DNA of 64,000 nt from Anseranas semipalmata (lineage: Eukaryota > Chordata > Aves > Anseriformes > Anseranatidae): positions 124,291 to 188,290 of the forward strand of contig VXAA01006091.1 in assembly GCA_013399115.1 (NCBI GenBank), given 5' to 3'. The position numbers were made by a program, and so were the translations under genes. Under the pieces are notes generated by a model that saw nothing but the letters and a program-made list of their open reading frames with translations, searched no databases and was not told the origin of the DNA. Shown piece by piece: positions 11,601 through 24,400 of the stretch. Every line of letters begins with the position of its first letter. Position 1 is the first letter of the stretch.

Positions 11601-14600
11601 GTTATTTTCCTAAATGTTTCTCCCCCCTCCTTTTTAGAAATGCACAATGAGCCTTTAAAAAAGTGGAGCTGCTTTCAGAATTGCTATCGTCATCCAGATC
11701 AATTTGGAACAAAGTCCTGCCTCCCAATCTATTTTAATTTCAATGTACACACTCTGCTGGCTGGCTGCCAGCATGGAGCTCAGGAAATGATAAATACCCA
11801 TTTAGTCACAGACGCACAGACTTCCCTGGTATGGTAGGTTGGGGCTGCTTTAATATCCCCAAACTTACTGCACATTTACACATTCACTAACGTCAGTCAG
11901 AGTGATATTTATATGCTGGGAGTAGGAATGACACGTGTTGGGAAAGGACATAACTTACACATGCTCTTCAAGAGGACTGAAACTCTGAGTCTCGTTTGCC
12001 TGCCCTGAGCTGATAGCCTTCCACCTCAACTAACTGTACATAACATGAATAGAAAATTAGGTTGGACTAATTTAATTTGAAAGAAGTTGGCCACAGCCAG
12101 ATATTGTGAATCCCAAACAAATGTCTTAGGAACTGGTTATGACAAATATTTGACATGCTTATTGGATACTGAACACACCTCTTTGTAGTTGTAAGGTGCA
12201 GCATAATGTGCAAGGAAAATAACCTGTATGTATTGACTTGTTTGCTTTATTATTATCATTATTAATTATTTTCTTTTATTTTTTCCTGAGTTGCTGGGGA
12301 GATTTAGTTTTCTTGTTCATCTGGGATATTTCCAGAAAAAGGATGAGGTTGGAAGATTTTTGTATATAGTTAAATATTATATGCTCTCTCTAATTATTTG
12401 AGGACTAGATGTTTTGCAAAGGCTGAATCTGAAGTCAAGGTAAATGTGGTTTGAATTTTTTGGTGCTTCTCGCTGGTATGTTAGATAATTTAGTGCTATT
12501 ATAAACATCAGATTTAACAAAACCTTGTATAAAAGCTGGTAGCATTCAATGCAAGCCACCCCAATAACTAGAATAAATTTAATGAAAAACTCAAATTTTT
12601 AATTTATGTTAACAAGTCATTGAAAGACCAACTTGGTTAAAGAGTAATTATGGGTGTTTAACTGTAGGCAACAAAGGTCTCCATAATTAACTCAGAGTAT
12701 TGTAAAATATCTGATGTACAATGGCAAGTTAAAAACACATTCTTGTTTTCACCAGCACTAAACCCAAACACATGTTTTGTATATTGGGATGATATATCGG
12801 CTGGATTCTTTGGTACCCTGAGTTTCTTCTCAGTTTACCAACCAGGAGACTGCTATGACTGTCATCTCAGTTTCTCAGTCCTGTGGTCTGATATTAATGC
12901 AGGTGATAACAGACTGTTATATGGTCACCCATTATGTGGTAATAAATGAAGTTTTGCTTCTTTCCCCCAGCACAATCCTCTTTCACGGCTATGTTGTGGC
13001 AGCTGTACAGATCCTCTTTATAATGCCTACCCTAGACAGACAGATTTTCTTGAGGGAAAGCTTTGTGATATTTCTACACCATTTGCAATTAAGGATTGTC
13101 TCATCAAAAGCAGAGAAAGCCAGAAAGGTGGAGCTCTGTCTGTCTGATGCTGTATGAAGTGGCTGTCAGTGAGATTCCTCACTGTTGCCTACACACACAG
13201 GTACAAAAGTTAAAAAAAAAATCACCGAGCACACCATCTATGTGAAGCACACATATATCTCTGCCTTTATTTTTGTCAAGCTTCCAAATGGCTGCTGCCT
13301 TTTAAAAGGTACAGTGCAAGGACTGCTCTTAGCAGCAGCCTCCCTCAGCCACAGCCATTTAGCCAGGCTAGCAAAGCAATGGTCACATTGACTTGCAGTC
13401 CTCTGAGTTTGGGCTAAGTGCTGTGCTTCCCTGGCAAGAGGGAGGAAACGTGTAGAACGGTGGCATCTCCATTGTCTCACAGATGTAAGGTCATGATTAA
13501 GGGAGACACAGGATCAGACAGGGTTCACAACTTGCTCTGACTCAGTGCTGGCTGCATTAAGAGATTTGTGGTGGGATCATTTCACTTGGAGATCTATACT
13601 GCAATGTCTGCAGGTGAGCTGGTTCCTCTCAGTTTTCTTTATTTTCATTGAGAGAAACAGGCATTTCTAGAGCACAATTCATAAGACTTACTTTAGACAA
13701 TGTGACCTGAATCACCCGAAAAGTGCCTTAATCTATTGAGGAGAGCCCAGGGAGAGTTGTTTAGACATATGATTCTACATTATAGACATGTAAAGTCAGG
13801 GAGATGAATCCTATGCCTGATTCCTGTTCAGTGAATAATACCTTATAAATTATTGATGTGTTAGTTAAAATGTTTAACTAGATGTTTATACTAGATGGTA
13901 GAGAAGTTTTAATTTCAAATATCCTAACAAGACATTGATAAAATGAGGCTGCTTTTCGCAAAGTTAGTATTTACTAGCACTATGACTCTGACCATAATGT
14001 GTCAGTAAAACAGTTTAGACTAGAAATAAGTTCCTAAAGTTTTAACCAATGAATATAGGCTTCATAAGCATTTGTAAATTAAATTACTTGGGAGTACAGA
14101 CAAAATGTTTAGAGAGACCAAAAGCAAAGAAGAAATCCCTGGTAAGTGTCCTTTTTCATGTTTCTATCAAGCCAAGAAAAAAACTTCAAGCGTAAAAGTG
14201 CTCAGGATGTGACTTTGTTGGGAAACTTACTTGATAATTAGTATTAATGAGTGTTAAACTTATATCTCACTTTCTTCTGTATAAAATATTCTTTTAGTAT
14301 TTCATAGACGATTTAGAAGAAAGAACCTAATTAACATCAGGTGTTTAACTAGGCCATCCTTATCTCTAGCTCCACCTTATTTTTAAGATCTTCCAGTATT
14401 AACTAGTTTCAAGTGTCCAAATTCACCTGCCAAACACGAAAACAATTTCATATACCATCTTTTCACTTTTCTGCAAATCAGAGGGTGTGTAGGGACCTAA
14501 GCCTTCTCTGAAGAGGGCTGAGTAACTATGTGACCACAGCCATGCCACTGGACATGAGAAGTTATGTTTGTCAAATCTGATATCAACACCTGGGGGCTAC

Positions 14601-17600
14601 TGCAGCTTGGACCTTAGCTTGTGCCTAAATATGTTGTGTGTGAATAATTGCTAATTAAGATGCACTGTAAAAATTAATTTGCAATCATAATGACAGGAAC
14701 AAATGTGCATATGCTTTGTGGAGTGTCTGTATTTCACAATAAATTAATCTCTAAAATGTTGCACGAAGCTGTATTTTCTGGTTCCATCACATGTCATTTT
14801 CTTTGTTTTCTTACAATGAATAATCGCAAGGGCACAGTGTATTGACAAACAATGCCATTAGAGAATAGGAGATGAAAGCAAAGTTCTTATCTCAATGAAA
14901 AGAAAAGTATTTTGGGAATGGAGTAGCTGAGATACAATAAATTAAGTTTAGCACTCACTTATATCTATACAGGGATGTTTGTGCTTTCCTAGTACTGGTC
15001 TGTGAGTCATTGCATCCCTTATCTAGTAATATGGTTAAATTCCAGGGTTATCTTGGATTTTTTTTCTTCCTCTTCAACAGAGACATGAAGATTTCCTTGA
15101 ATGTTATATTCTCCAAGGTCAGCACTATGTTGTTTTCTTTCAGTGATCTCGGAAGGAAAAACATTCCTGGCCTTTAAAAATATGTATTGTCTACTACTGG
15201 ATCTGCAAAAGAAGCATAATGAAATCTGTGTGAATTAGAAAAGTTGTTTGTTTTACATCAGAGCTATTTAAAACAAAAGCTGAGTTAATAATAACGACAT
15301 TTTTTAGATGTACAGGAGTGCCTGTGAAATAGAAAACACTATTCAATACTGTCACTTACAGGAAAATGACTTCAATTTATACATTGGTCACCAGTGGAGA
15401 TAACATATATAAAGCTATCCTGGCTTAATGTCTTTTAGTGTACATCTCTATCCCGGTATGAATAAAAACACACTGTGTTTTGCTGCTCCCTATTTATTCT
15501 GCTGAGAGAGAGCCTCAAGAACTTCTGGCTAAGTTGTACAAACAAACAAAACTCAGTAGTACTAATTCTAATTTAAAATGGGACTGGCAGTTCATCTGTT
15601 TACTAAACTTCAGGGTAAGTTTTCCAAGAATATTTCATTTGCTGAGGGTAAACTCTAAATATGCTTGCAGGAGGGGAACTGTAAACTTATGTACTAATGT
15701 GCTCATAGTACATTAGAGCTTAAATATTATACACATCTAGTGTTTTGGTGATGTGAGCAAAACTCTGCTAACACTTAGTACCAGTAATAAATAACTTTCC
15801 TGAGGTGTCTGGTTGTTTCCCAGATATGAATTAAAGAAACAAAGTGTAACACTTTCCCCCAGTTGCTTTTGAGTTTGTAATTAATTCCATATGAGAAGAA
15901 CTGTTTGGTGGATTCGGTTGAATAAAGTGCTAATAAAAACAACTCTAATTTCCTGGCCAGTCACTGTTTTCATTCCTTTGTGTGCTAGTGGTCATTCCAG
16001 AGGTCATTGCCAGATCTGCAGCCATGTCCTCTGGGGCTTTGGTCTTGACATGTCTTTCAAAATAAACAGGACAGAGGACGTGGACAAGCAAATCAGTTAC
16101 ACAAGATGAAGTAAAGCTTCAGAAGGACCACAAACAACCTGTGGATCTTCTTGCACCTCGATATTTTGTTTTTACTATGTATAATGGAATAAGACATAGA
16201 TATGCGTGTTTCCAATGAGGTAGTGCTTATTTCCCACCCTTACTTATTTTGGGAATGTTTCTGACTAAACCTGGAGCTTGATTAAAATGCAAGTCCTGCT
16301 GTATCCCCCGTTAAAGTTATCTTAAACATTCCCTTTGCCTTAATGAATTCAAAATCAAGTCTGTAGATTGGCACCTCAAAGGAAAATGTGGGCACTACAA
16401 GAAAATGATGTGGGTGAATCAGTAGGTGTCAGATTGCTGAGTCCATAATAATTATCTCAGCATAATTATGTGTGCTGTTTTTCAGACAAGATGTATAACT
16501 GAGGTCCTTTTGTCTCCTGGTAATTAAAAACACATCTCTCGTGCGATTTCACATTACAGAATAGTCTCCCTGTTAGAGAACATGGTCTGCTAGTGGTATC
16601 CAAGGTTGGATAAGGAACTATTATACTGATAATTAGCATTGGCTGTCCTGTATAATTTTTTCTTCCAGCAGCTCAGATACTAATTTTTGCATTTTAATTT
16701 CAGTTTATGTACATATTTTGTAGAAGTAGCTCATAAGATTTACTTTCTTTGACGCTTTTTTTAGTTACGTGTATATGAACAGATTAGTTTTGATACTTCC
16801 CCTAGGTCACCTTTGATATAATCTTGGGTTCAAAAATCCAAATCTGTTGGATTTCAAAAGCAACTGAATGCACATATGGGATAAAAATACCTAAAGGAAT
16901 GTTAAACACAAAAACATAACTTATGGCTCAGGAAATCCCTGAGTTACAAACTGTTAAAAATTGGGAAAATATTTTTGAGACATATCCCTGATAGCTTGCT
17001 GTTTTTAAACTCTTTCCTCAAAATCTGCTGTTGACCAGTGTCAGAACAAGATCTGGAGCCATACATATCTTTGGTTTTATCCACAATGACCATACCTAGG
17101 TTCCTATGTAAGATAACACAACAGCTGAAAATAAATGTCCCATCATCAGGATTTCTTAGCAAAGCAAGGAAACAAACCTGGTTTTCAAAAAATACTGAAA
17201 GTTTAAATAGATTATATTCTCTTGAAGAAATGTTACATTGGAAATATTTTTTCCATAGAAATATTTCTGAACTTTTTTATTACCAAAATGGGCATCACTT
17301 ATCAAGATGGCCTGCACTTTCTGTAAGTTATGGTAGTTTTTTGGAAATGACTCCTTGGCCTGTCCTTGGAGCTATTATGGGTAATTGGATGTAGGATACT
17401 AATTTCTCATGTTCCAGCCAACTTCTTGATAGTATTCTCTTGGATTTGCTAGATGCCAATACAATTATTTTGAGTGGAAAAGTCATGAGAAAACAAATGT
17501 AGATGAGGTATAGATATTACCACTTTTACACACCTATCCCAGAGATAACAGTTAAAAGATACTTTTTTGAAGAACAGTAAGTTTTTCAAAATAAATCTGG

Positions 17601-17807
17601 ATTTCTGACCTGCAGTCCAGTGTCAGATGCAAGAATTGCCTTTGTGCACAATGAAAAACCAGAAATTTGAGATTTTTCTAAAACTTTTTGTATGATTATT
17701 CCATGACTACAAACAGTACTGGCTGATGATTTTCTTTATCCTCGATTGCCCATAGACTACATCTGTGCTGCCTCAAAGTGTGAATTTGAGATGAATATAT
17801 ATACTTA
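5681..17807. other. Long unique AT-rich stretch, no gene recognised
   Basis: About 12 kb without a recognisable gene or clear interspersed repeat. Open frames are short (at most about 118 codons, 17038-17394 on +) and carry no motif I know. Low-complexity items are a 24-T run at 8664-8687 and an AAT run near 11556. A segment at 14641-14860 is dense in homeodomain, POU-like and SOX/FOX-like words and is discussed as a possible conserved non-coding element. Pyrimidine tracts ending in AG occur (for example just before 11638 and 15082), but no convincing exon follows them. Confidence 0.6.
8664..8687. repeat. T(24) homopolymer run
   Basis: An uninterrupted run of about 24 T on the plus strand. 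CR1 elements do not end in poly(A), so this is not a CR1 tail. It is more likely slippage expansion. The exact length in an assembly is unreliable. Confidence 0.9.
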
Positions 17808-17904
17808 TGGTCTAGTGGAGGGCTTGTTAGTGTTAGGTCATAGGTTGGACTAGGTGATCTTGAAGGTCTCTTCCAACCTAAAGGATTCTGTGATTCTGTG
17901 ATTT
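17808..17904 (+). mobile_element. CR1 non-LTR retrotransposon, 3' end fragment
   Basis: Contains the typical CR1 3'-UTR words GGTTGGACTAGGTGATCTTG, AAGGTCTCTTCCAACCT and a terminal octamer repeat ATTCTGTG (two copies). Only the last 100 bases or so remain; the copy is heavily 5'-truncated, as is usual for CR1. Good agreement with the family suggests moderate age. CR1 copies normally lack target-site duplications, and none is seen. Confidence 0.92.
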
Positions 17905-20410
17905 CTTTGGTAAAATTGAAGGAGAAAGGGATAGAAGATGTGAAACCTCTACATCTGATGTCAGTTGCAGAGTGGGAAGTCTGAGATGAAATCTATCTGA
18001 TCTCTTTATATCTTCATACCTGAGACAAGAACAAAGAGGAGAGGGCCCCTATCATTGACCAACATCTGGGAGGAAAAGGAAGACAGGAAATAAAGGGTGA
18101 AGAAGATAGCATGGGCTGGCCATCATAATGGCAACTATGAGATGAGAAGAAAAAAACTAGTTATTCTGTGACTGATATCCTGGAGAAAGTATGGCCTCAT
18201 GCTTTAGTAATTCAGACATGAAAATCACATGTGAGACTCATAACATGGTACATTTGCTTTGTAATATGAATCAGTGAGGTGGCTTTAAACAAAACAACAA
18301 TGATTTCTCTTGGCTGAAGCTTGACTGATCAGTGATGAATGCAATTTTGTGCTTATCAAGAACTTCAAAATCATCAAGATAACCCTGTCTTTGGTTATAT
18401 GTTTTGATAGAAAAGGAAACTTGAGGCACTGGAACTTCAGCAAATGTTTTGAACTCTTTGGAAAATGCCCGCATATGTATACTCTGGTCGTGATCCTGCT
18501 ACCATGGTGTAAGTACTGTGAAAATAGAAGTACGGTGAAATAAGAAATTATGACTTTTTTATATTTCAATGCATCTCCTGGGCTGGTGGAAGCATGGAAT
18601 CAGATCTGGCAGTCAGGTGTGGTCTGCAGTGAGCAACCCCTGGGGCTCAGGTGTACCCTGTGCTGATTGAATTGCTAGACCTGGGCTTGCCCTGATACAT
18701 TGTCAAAATAAAGAGACGTGTCACGTGCTCAGAGAGGTATGGAATAAGGCAGTTCTCAAGCAGGAGGCAGAGGTGGTTTTTTCTCTTGTGTTTGCCAAGT
18801 GCATTTACACATGGAGTTCTTGGCCGCCACTTGTGCAGACTTCCCTCGGAAACATTTTCCATCTGTCATACTCACATGTAAAAGAAACCCTGGAGATTCC
18901 ACCCCCAACCCTGAAACGGAGCCTTTCTTTGTCTCTTACAGCTTTCAGCGAGCCCTTTATTAAAGGGGGGGGGGGCGGACAAGGTACTTTCTAGCATTTC
19001 ATAACAAGAGCTGTGTGCAGCCGGATCACAAATGCCTGGGATGGCAAGGAGAAAGAGATTCTGTTTCACCTTGACTCCTTGTTTCATCCACCAGCAATCC
19101 TCCCTTTATCTGCAGCACTCTAAGCTCCATCAGCTGCCCCATCTGGGCCTACTAAGAATTAAGAGTCTCCTTATCTGTGAAGGACAGTCAAGTCAAACAA
19201 AGTACAGCCAGAAATTCTTGACACTGCCTTCTGCTATACTTAGAACTGCATGTAAAATGCAAGCCATCTTCTACAAAAAAGTAGCAGAAAATTCTGTTTT
19301 AATATGTTTCTTAACAACATTCCCTCTTTTAATACTTTTACTAGCATCAGCTACAGTAAAATGACTGAAAAAAATAATCACTAAAAAAATACCCTGGGAG
19401 TATCAGTCATCCCAAGCCTAATCAGTAATGACACAGGGGAAATACATAGGTCTATTATGTCTCTTTTTTTCCAAATAGCAACTATTTCACAAATAAACTT
19501 CTCTCTTATACAGTGGTTGTGATTTTCAGAAGATAAATTTGGTGACAACAGTTTATAATATGTAGAAGACCTACATTGAATGCATTGAAAATTAGGACAT
19601 TAGATGGCAAGAAAGCTAATTGGTATTAGCTATTTTTTTTTTTTTCTGGAACAAAAGGGGTCTTTCTTTAATACAATTTCCTTGATTTAAATCTCTGCTT
19701 CATATACCATGTGAAAAGAAGCTATACAGAAAAATTGAACAGCGAGGCCTATTTAAAAGTCTGGCTGCTGTTCCTATCATTGATAGGGAAAGTCTGAAAT
19801 TTCTGTTGTATTTTAGTCATATTTTGGTAATAGAGACTTTTAAAATTATCTTTAAGTATAAGAATATTGGAAATAAATCTATTTTTTATTTTTCAATTGG
19901 ATTTTTTGGCATTCCCTGTCTACTCTTACCTCCTGATTCTACACAAGCCACCACCCTCGAGGCAGTGAAAACAACGGGTTAGTGCACTTTCCATGTGGAC
20001 ATATTGGGCTGGCACACATGAGCTGGGCTTCTTTAGCTCTCCCGTGCGACACCACACGGTGTGCCAGGCTGTGGCTAGGCTGACAAGGCTTCATTGTGAC
20101 TCATTGCAACAGGAGGCACAATCAGCTGGTGCAGTGAAAAAAAATACAGGTTTATCAAGGATAAAGAAAACAAGTTATTCAGGGGGAAATGATCCATAAC
20201 TGCTTGTTATTAAAGCCTTTAAGTATTACTCGTATAAGCAGAAAGGAGTTGCATAAAAAATTTAACTCTCTGGTTTGTTCTCAGAACAAGAGTGAGTCAG
20301 GGCATAACTATCTTGGGAGCCAAAACACACAAGTGGGGAATATATTCTTCAGCAGGCCTCTTAAAGGTGTTTTTACTGAATTGAATGCCATTATTGATTC
20401 ACTCTGTACT

Positions 20411-20453
20411 GGGGAAAAAAAAAAAAAAGGAAGGGGGAAGGGGGGAAGGTGGC
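20411..20453. repeat. Purine-rich A/G tract
   Basis: A GGGG-A(14)-GGAAGGGGGAAGGGGGG stretch runs into two copies of AAGGTGGC. It is a low-complexity homopurine tract on the plus strand with three G runs of four or more, one short of a classical four-run quadruplex. Confidence 0.8.
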
Positions 20454-21402
20454 AAGGTGGCAACCCTGTGAAATTTTCGTTTCATTTGAGAGGACAGAAG
20501 AGAGAATATGAATTGGAAAAGTTCATTTGAGAGCTCCCCCCTCACAAGTCCAAAAAATGAATACAAATCTGATGATATCATTGCTAATGAAAAACATATA
20601 GGCATGAGAAAGTACTCTCGACTTACCTGAGCCACTCCCATTGCAGAGCTCATCATGATATTCTTCTCTCCATCCCTTTTCACATTTTTCTGTACATTAG
20701 TTGCTGCCCACTGTTATCCAGCATCCATGTTTCACCACAGAGGAGGTTGCAGTTCAGTTTTGGCTGAAGGATTCATAGTTTGCATGGACAAGAGTGCAGA
20801 GGATAGCACAAAATGGCAAATAGACAAGATAAATCTTGTAATGCCCTCTGATCTCCATGGTCTGCTGCCTACCACCAGTGACCCCAAGCAGAGAGCAGAT
20901 GAGCGCATGTGGATATATATTGCCAGTCTCTCTCTTCTCCCCTGCAGCCAGCTTTGCCTTGCCAGCTGTCCTAACACCGCAGGAAGATATTTCTTATTCC
21001 TCGGCCTGCAGGGAGGAGGGGATGAAGGAAGGAAGAAGAGGCTACTGCCAGGATGTGGGGGCAGAGAAGTTCTGCCAGGTGCTCCCTCAGCTTCCCCACG
21101 ATGACTGTCTTGCTGTGCCCATCCCATCTCTGGGGAGACCTTTGGCCACGGACAGGTTCCTGCTGATCTCTCAAAACTCTGGACAGAGTGGGCCAAGACA
21201 CAGTAACTCATATATATGTGCACATTTAAAGATGGTTGATGCCATCTTGCTCTGGGTGCCAGAATAATTTATTATGGTCACAGTGCTGAGGTTACCTCAT
21301 GTTTATATTCTAATATCCTGCTTTTAATGGCTAATAACATTTAGAAACTTTTCTCTGTTTCATACATGGTTTCTATCCAAACATAATTTTATTTGGAAAG
21401 TC

Positions 21403-21448
21403 CTTTTTTTTTTTCTTTTTTTTCTTTTTTTTCTTTTTTCTTTTTTTA
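21403..21448. repeat. T-rich tract with regularly spaced C
   Basis: T runs of five to eleven bases are separated by single C bases, giving an imperfect (T)nC pattern over about 46 bases. It is a polypyrimidine low-complexity tract and no AG follows close by. Confidence 0.85.
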
Positions 21449-24400
21449 ATTTACTTTGAATTTGAGGAGGATGGGAAAATCAAATTGCTTTTAAGTGAAA
21501 AAAAAAGTTATTCAGTTCTATGCTTTGGTCATAAGCTGATGAAAAAAGGATTTGAGTCAGACTAAATCCACCTGCTTTCTGTGGGGGCATGCCTAGGGAG
21601 AAGCACCAGCAAGTCATCCATTAGAACAGCCTCCAACCTCTGTACATTAAAGCTTCATTTGTGTACATTAACTGAATGCAAGATAAAAAATATCTCTATC
21701 AGAGAGAACAAAGGGTGTGAGGTCAGTATGAGAAAACACAGGGGATGTGGGTGAAGAAGAGAAGAGTGATGTGCTGTAGCTTTGGACATTCTCTGAAAAG
21801 GATAGGGAGGGAGGACAGAAGGGTGAATTACTCATATCTCTGATCAAAAAAGCATTACTATATTTTAGTTGTTTCTCATTCTTCTCACCATTTATGGCAG
21901 TTGCATTGCCTCTGGGAAGTCCCTTGGCATAATTTCTTATTTTGTTCCTGTGAATGTCCTTCTGTCAGTTTGTGGTGAGTGCTTCTTGACTGAGTTCCTT
22001 GCAGAGCTTCTCCAAGGGCCACAGGGCTATCATGTAGTCATGTATTTTCTTCAGGTTGACAGCATCACCTGCACTGACAAATCCATCAGGGAACAGAAAA
22101 TGGCATTTTGTTTAACTGCTACTTGGAATGTGAATGCATTTTTTTTTTTTTTCCATCAAAGGTGGCAAATAACAATCCATGATACTGCTCAATCTTTTGT
22201 GAGTATGGAAAAGACTATGTGGGACATTTCCGTACTTTTCTGCAAGTGCTCTGTGGGTGCCATTTCCTGTTGGTGTGCTTATTCTTGCACGATGTTGCAG
22301 ACGCTGTTCAGCAATGTGACTGATTTCGCCCCTGCACTACACAGCGCCTTCCTGCTGCTGCTGACTCAAATTTACTTATGGTTTTAATAGCTTGGATTAA
22401 ACTCTTTCTGAACATTTTCTCACTTGTGTGCATGGGTTTCCCACTGCGTATAAGTGTTGTGTCATTGCTCAAATGATATGATTTGTTTTCTAAAATGTGT
22501 TTCTCTTTTCTCTTTCAACTCCATGAGACCAGACTCGGCCATGTACTTTCTGTGCTTACTTATCTGACTAATCTCAACCTCTACCAATTCACTCTAGCCC
22601 ATATGTTATACAAACCCTTCAGCTGACCTTTGCAACATCATATTTGGAGCGAGGACCATGTGAATGGCTTTGCTTGTGCTTGCGACCGCCACCAGCAGAT
22701 ATCTATCTAGTTCCCTAGCAAATTACCTATGCATTATAATTAATTTGGAGCCTATGAAGAGTGACACCTTCATGAAATGTGATATTACAGATTGTAAACT
22801 TATCTAATTGTTAAGTCCTGCATTACATTACTGTCCAGGAAGCAGAAAGTTAATTTTTTTCTGACTTTGCAAGTTGCTATTTCTAGAGACTTAATAAACC
22901 ATTTGATTTGATTTTCTTTTAGCCATTATTACACAGTTTCAGGATATGTAATCTTTTTTTTTTTTTTTTTAACCCTGGAAAGAAATCTAGTGATCAAGCA
23001 GCAGAAACTAGGACATATGGTTACTCCAAATATTTGCAATTGAGCACATGGGAAAAAAAGAAGCAGCATTACCTAACAGTCATTTAGAAAGCTTTTTATC
23101 TGTGTATCTCCAGAGTACCTTTTGTCTCTTGTGCATAGTTATACAAAAAAAATATATGGCTTATTGTGAGAAGGAACTTGCCCTTTTGAAATCCTAAAAT
23201 GAAAGGTAAGGCAAGAGGTAGCTGCAGTGATCCTGACTTGGAAGCCGTTGTACATCAAGGAGTGAGTGATACACAACACAGATATCCTGAGTAGGCACAG
23301 ACCTGTGCTGTGCTGCACATACAGCATGGCCTTCAGGCCAGTGTTGTGCTACACAAAGCTGGTGGCCGCAGGGCAAGCCCTGGTGGCTCCTTGTCACAGA
23401 GGAGCTGCAGGCAGCTCCCACTCGGTGCTGGTGACTATGCCTCCTGCATGGCCTTGCCTTTATCTGACAGTGCTGCAAGAAGTTCTCAGGAGAGCATTGT
23501 TTCTGTTTGATAGTAAAAATGATGAATAGGGCTGTTTTCTTGTAAGAAAAACCTGTAATAGCTCGGATGATTGAAAGGGTGGAATCTGTCCAATGGACAG
23601 GGTCTGCCCTGTGTTACTGTGGATGGATTGAAGCCTGTTTCATGCTGCATCATCTGGGGTTCCCACCACCTAAAGTGTTGTAAGATTGTCTATACTATTC
23701 TCTCCTTATAGCGTTATCTATAATAAGCATTTTACATGACACCTTAGAGAGTCTGAGTCCCTTTCTTACTAGGATCATAACAGACTGGCACCTCCTGGTG
23801 CAAAACATTAGTACAAAGCAGAATTGCTGTACAGCCCTCTGTATGCATCGAGAGAACTTTTGATACAAGTGTTTATTGATAGTCCCAAAATACATCTCAA
23901 TTTTAACAGATCCTGCTGTGCTGAATCTAGAAAGAGCAAATTTAAGAGAGGTGACTGCTCTAGGAAACCAGAAGTGAATAGGCAAGTAGTTGAATGGAGA
24001 AGGTTCAAAACCTACAGGTGCAGGAAAAGGTCAGACTAGATCAGATCAGCTTTTATGTAGGGTTAAAAGGGGAAGTAGAAATGTGATGTTCCTTCAAAGA
24101 TATGAATTATTGTTGTCCAGTCTGAGAGTGACTCTTTTATGTGAGATGCTACACTTCAAGACAGAGTTGTTAATGAAGTGGCTAACAGAGTGGAAGAGAC
24201 CCAGCTTTATGCTAATGTTACACACTTCATGATCAAAACTGAGGAAATGTTCATTACAAACATCAGATCTTTTGCAGACCCAATGGCAGGGAAATAGGAA
24301 GTTTATGATGTAATTGAGACACCCTCAACATATCTTGGATTCCTGTGAAGAGCTCAGAGAGATGTCTTCTCCACATCTGAAGACACTGAAGGCTAGAAAA

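Noticed and set aside
20732..21223. 163-codon minus-strand frame overlapping 149- and 136-codon plus-strand frames
   Set aside because: Simultaneous openness on both strands reflects locally higher GC and few stops. The product is Pro/Ser/Arg-rich with no motif.
21869..22387. Longest open frame (172 codons, +), hydrophobic and cysteine-rich
   Set aside because: No recognised domain, and a T(14) run inside it encodes a Phe block. In AT-rich vertebrate DNA a frame of this length is expected by chance in 64 kb over six frames.
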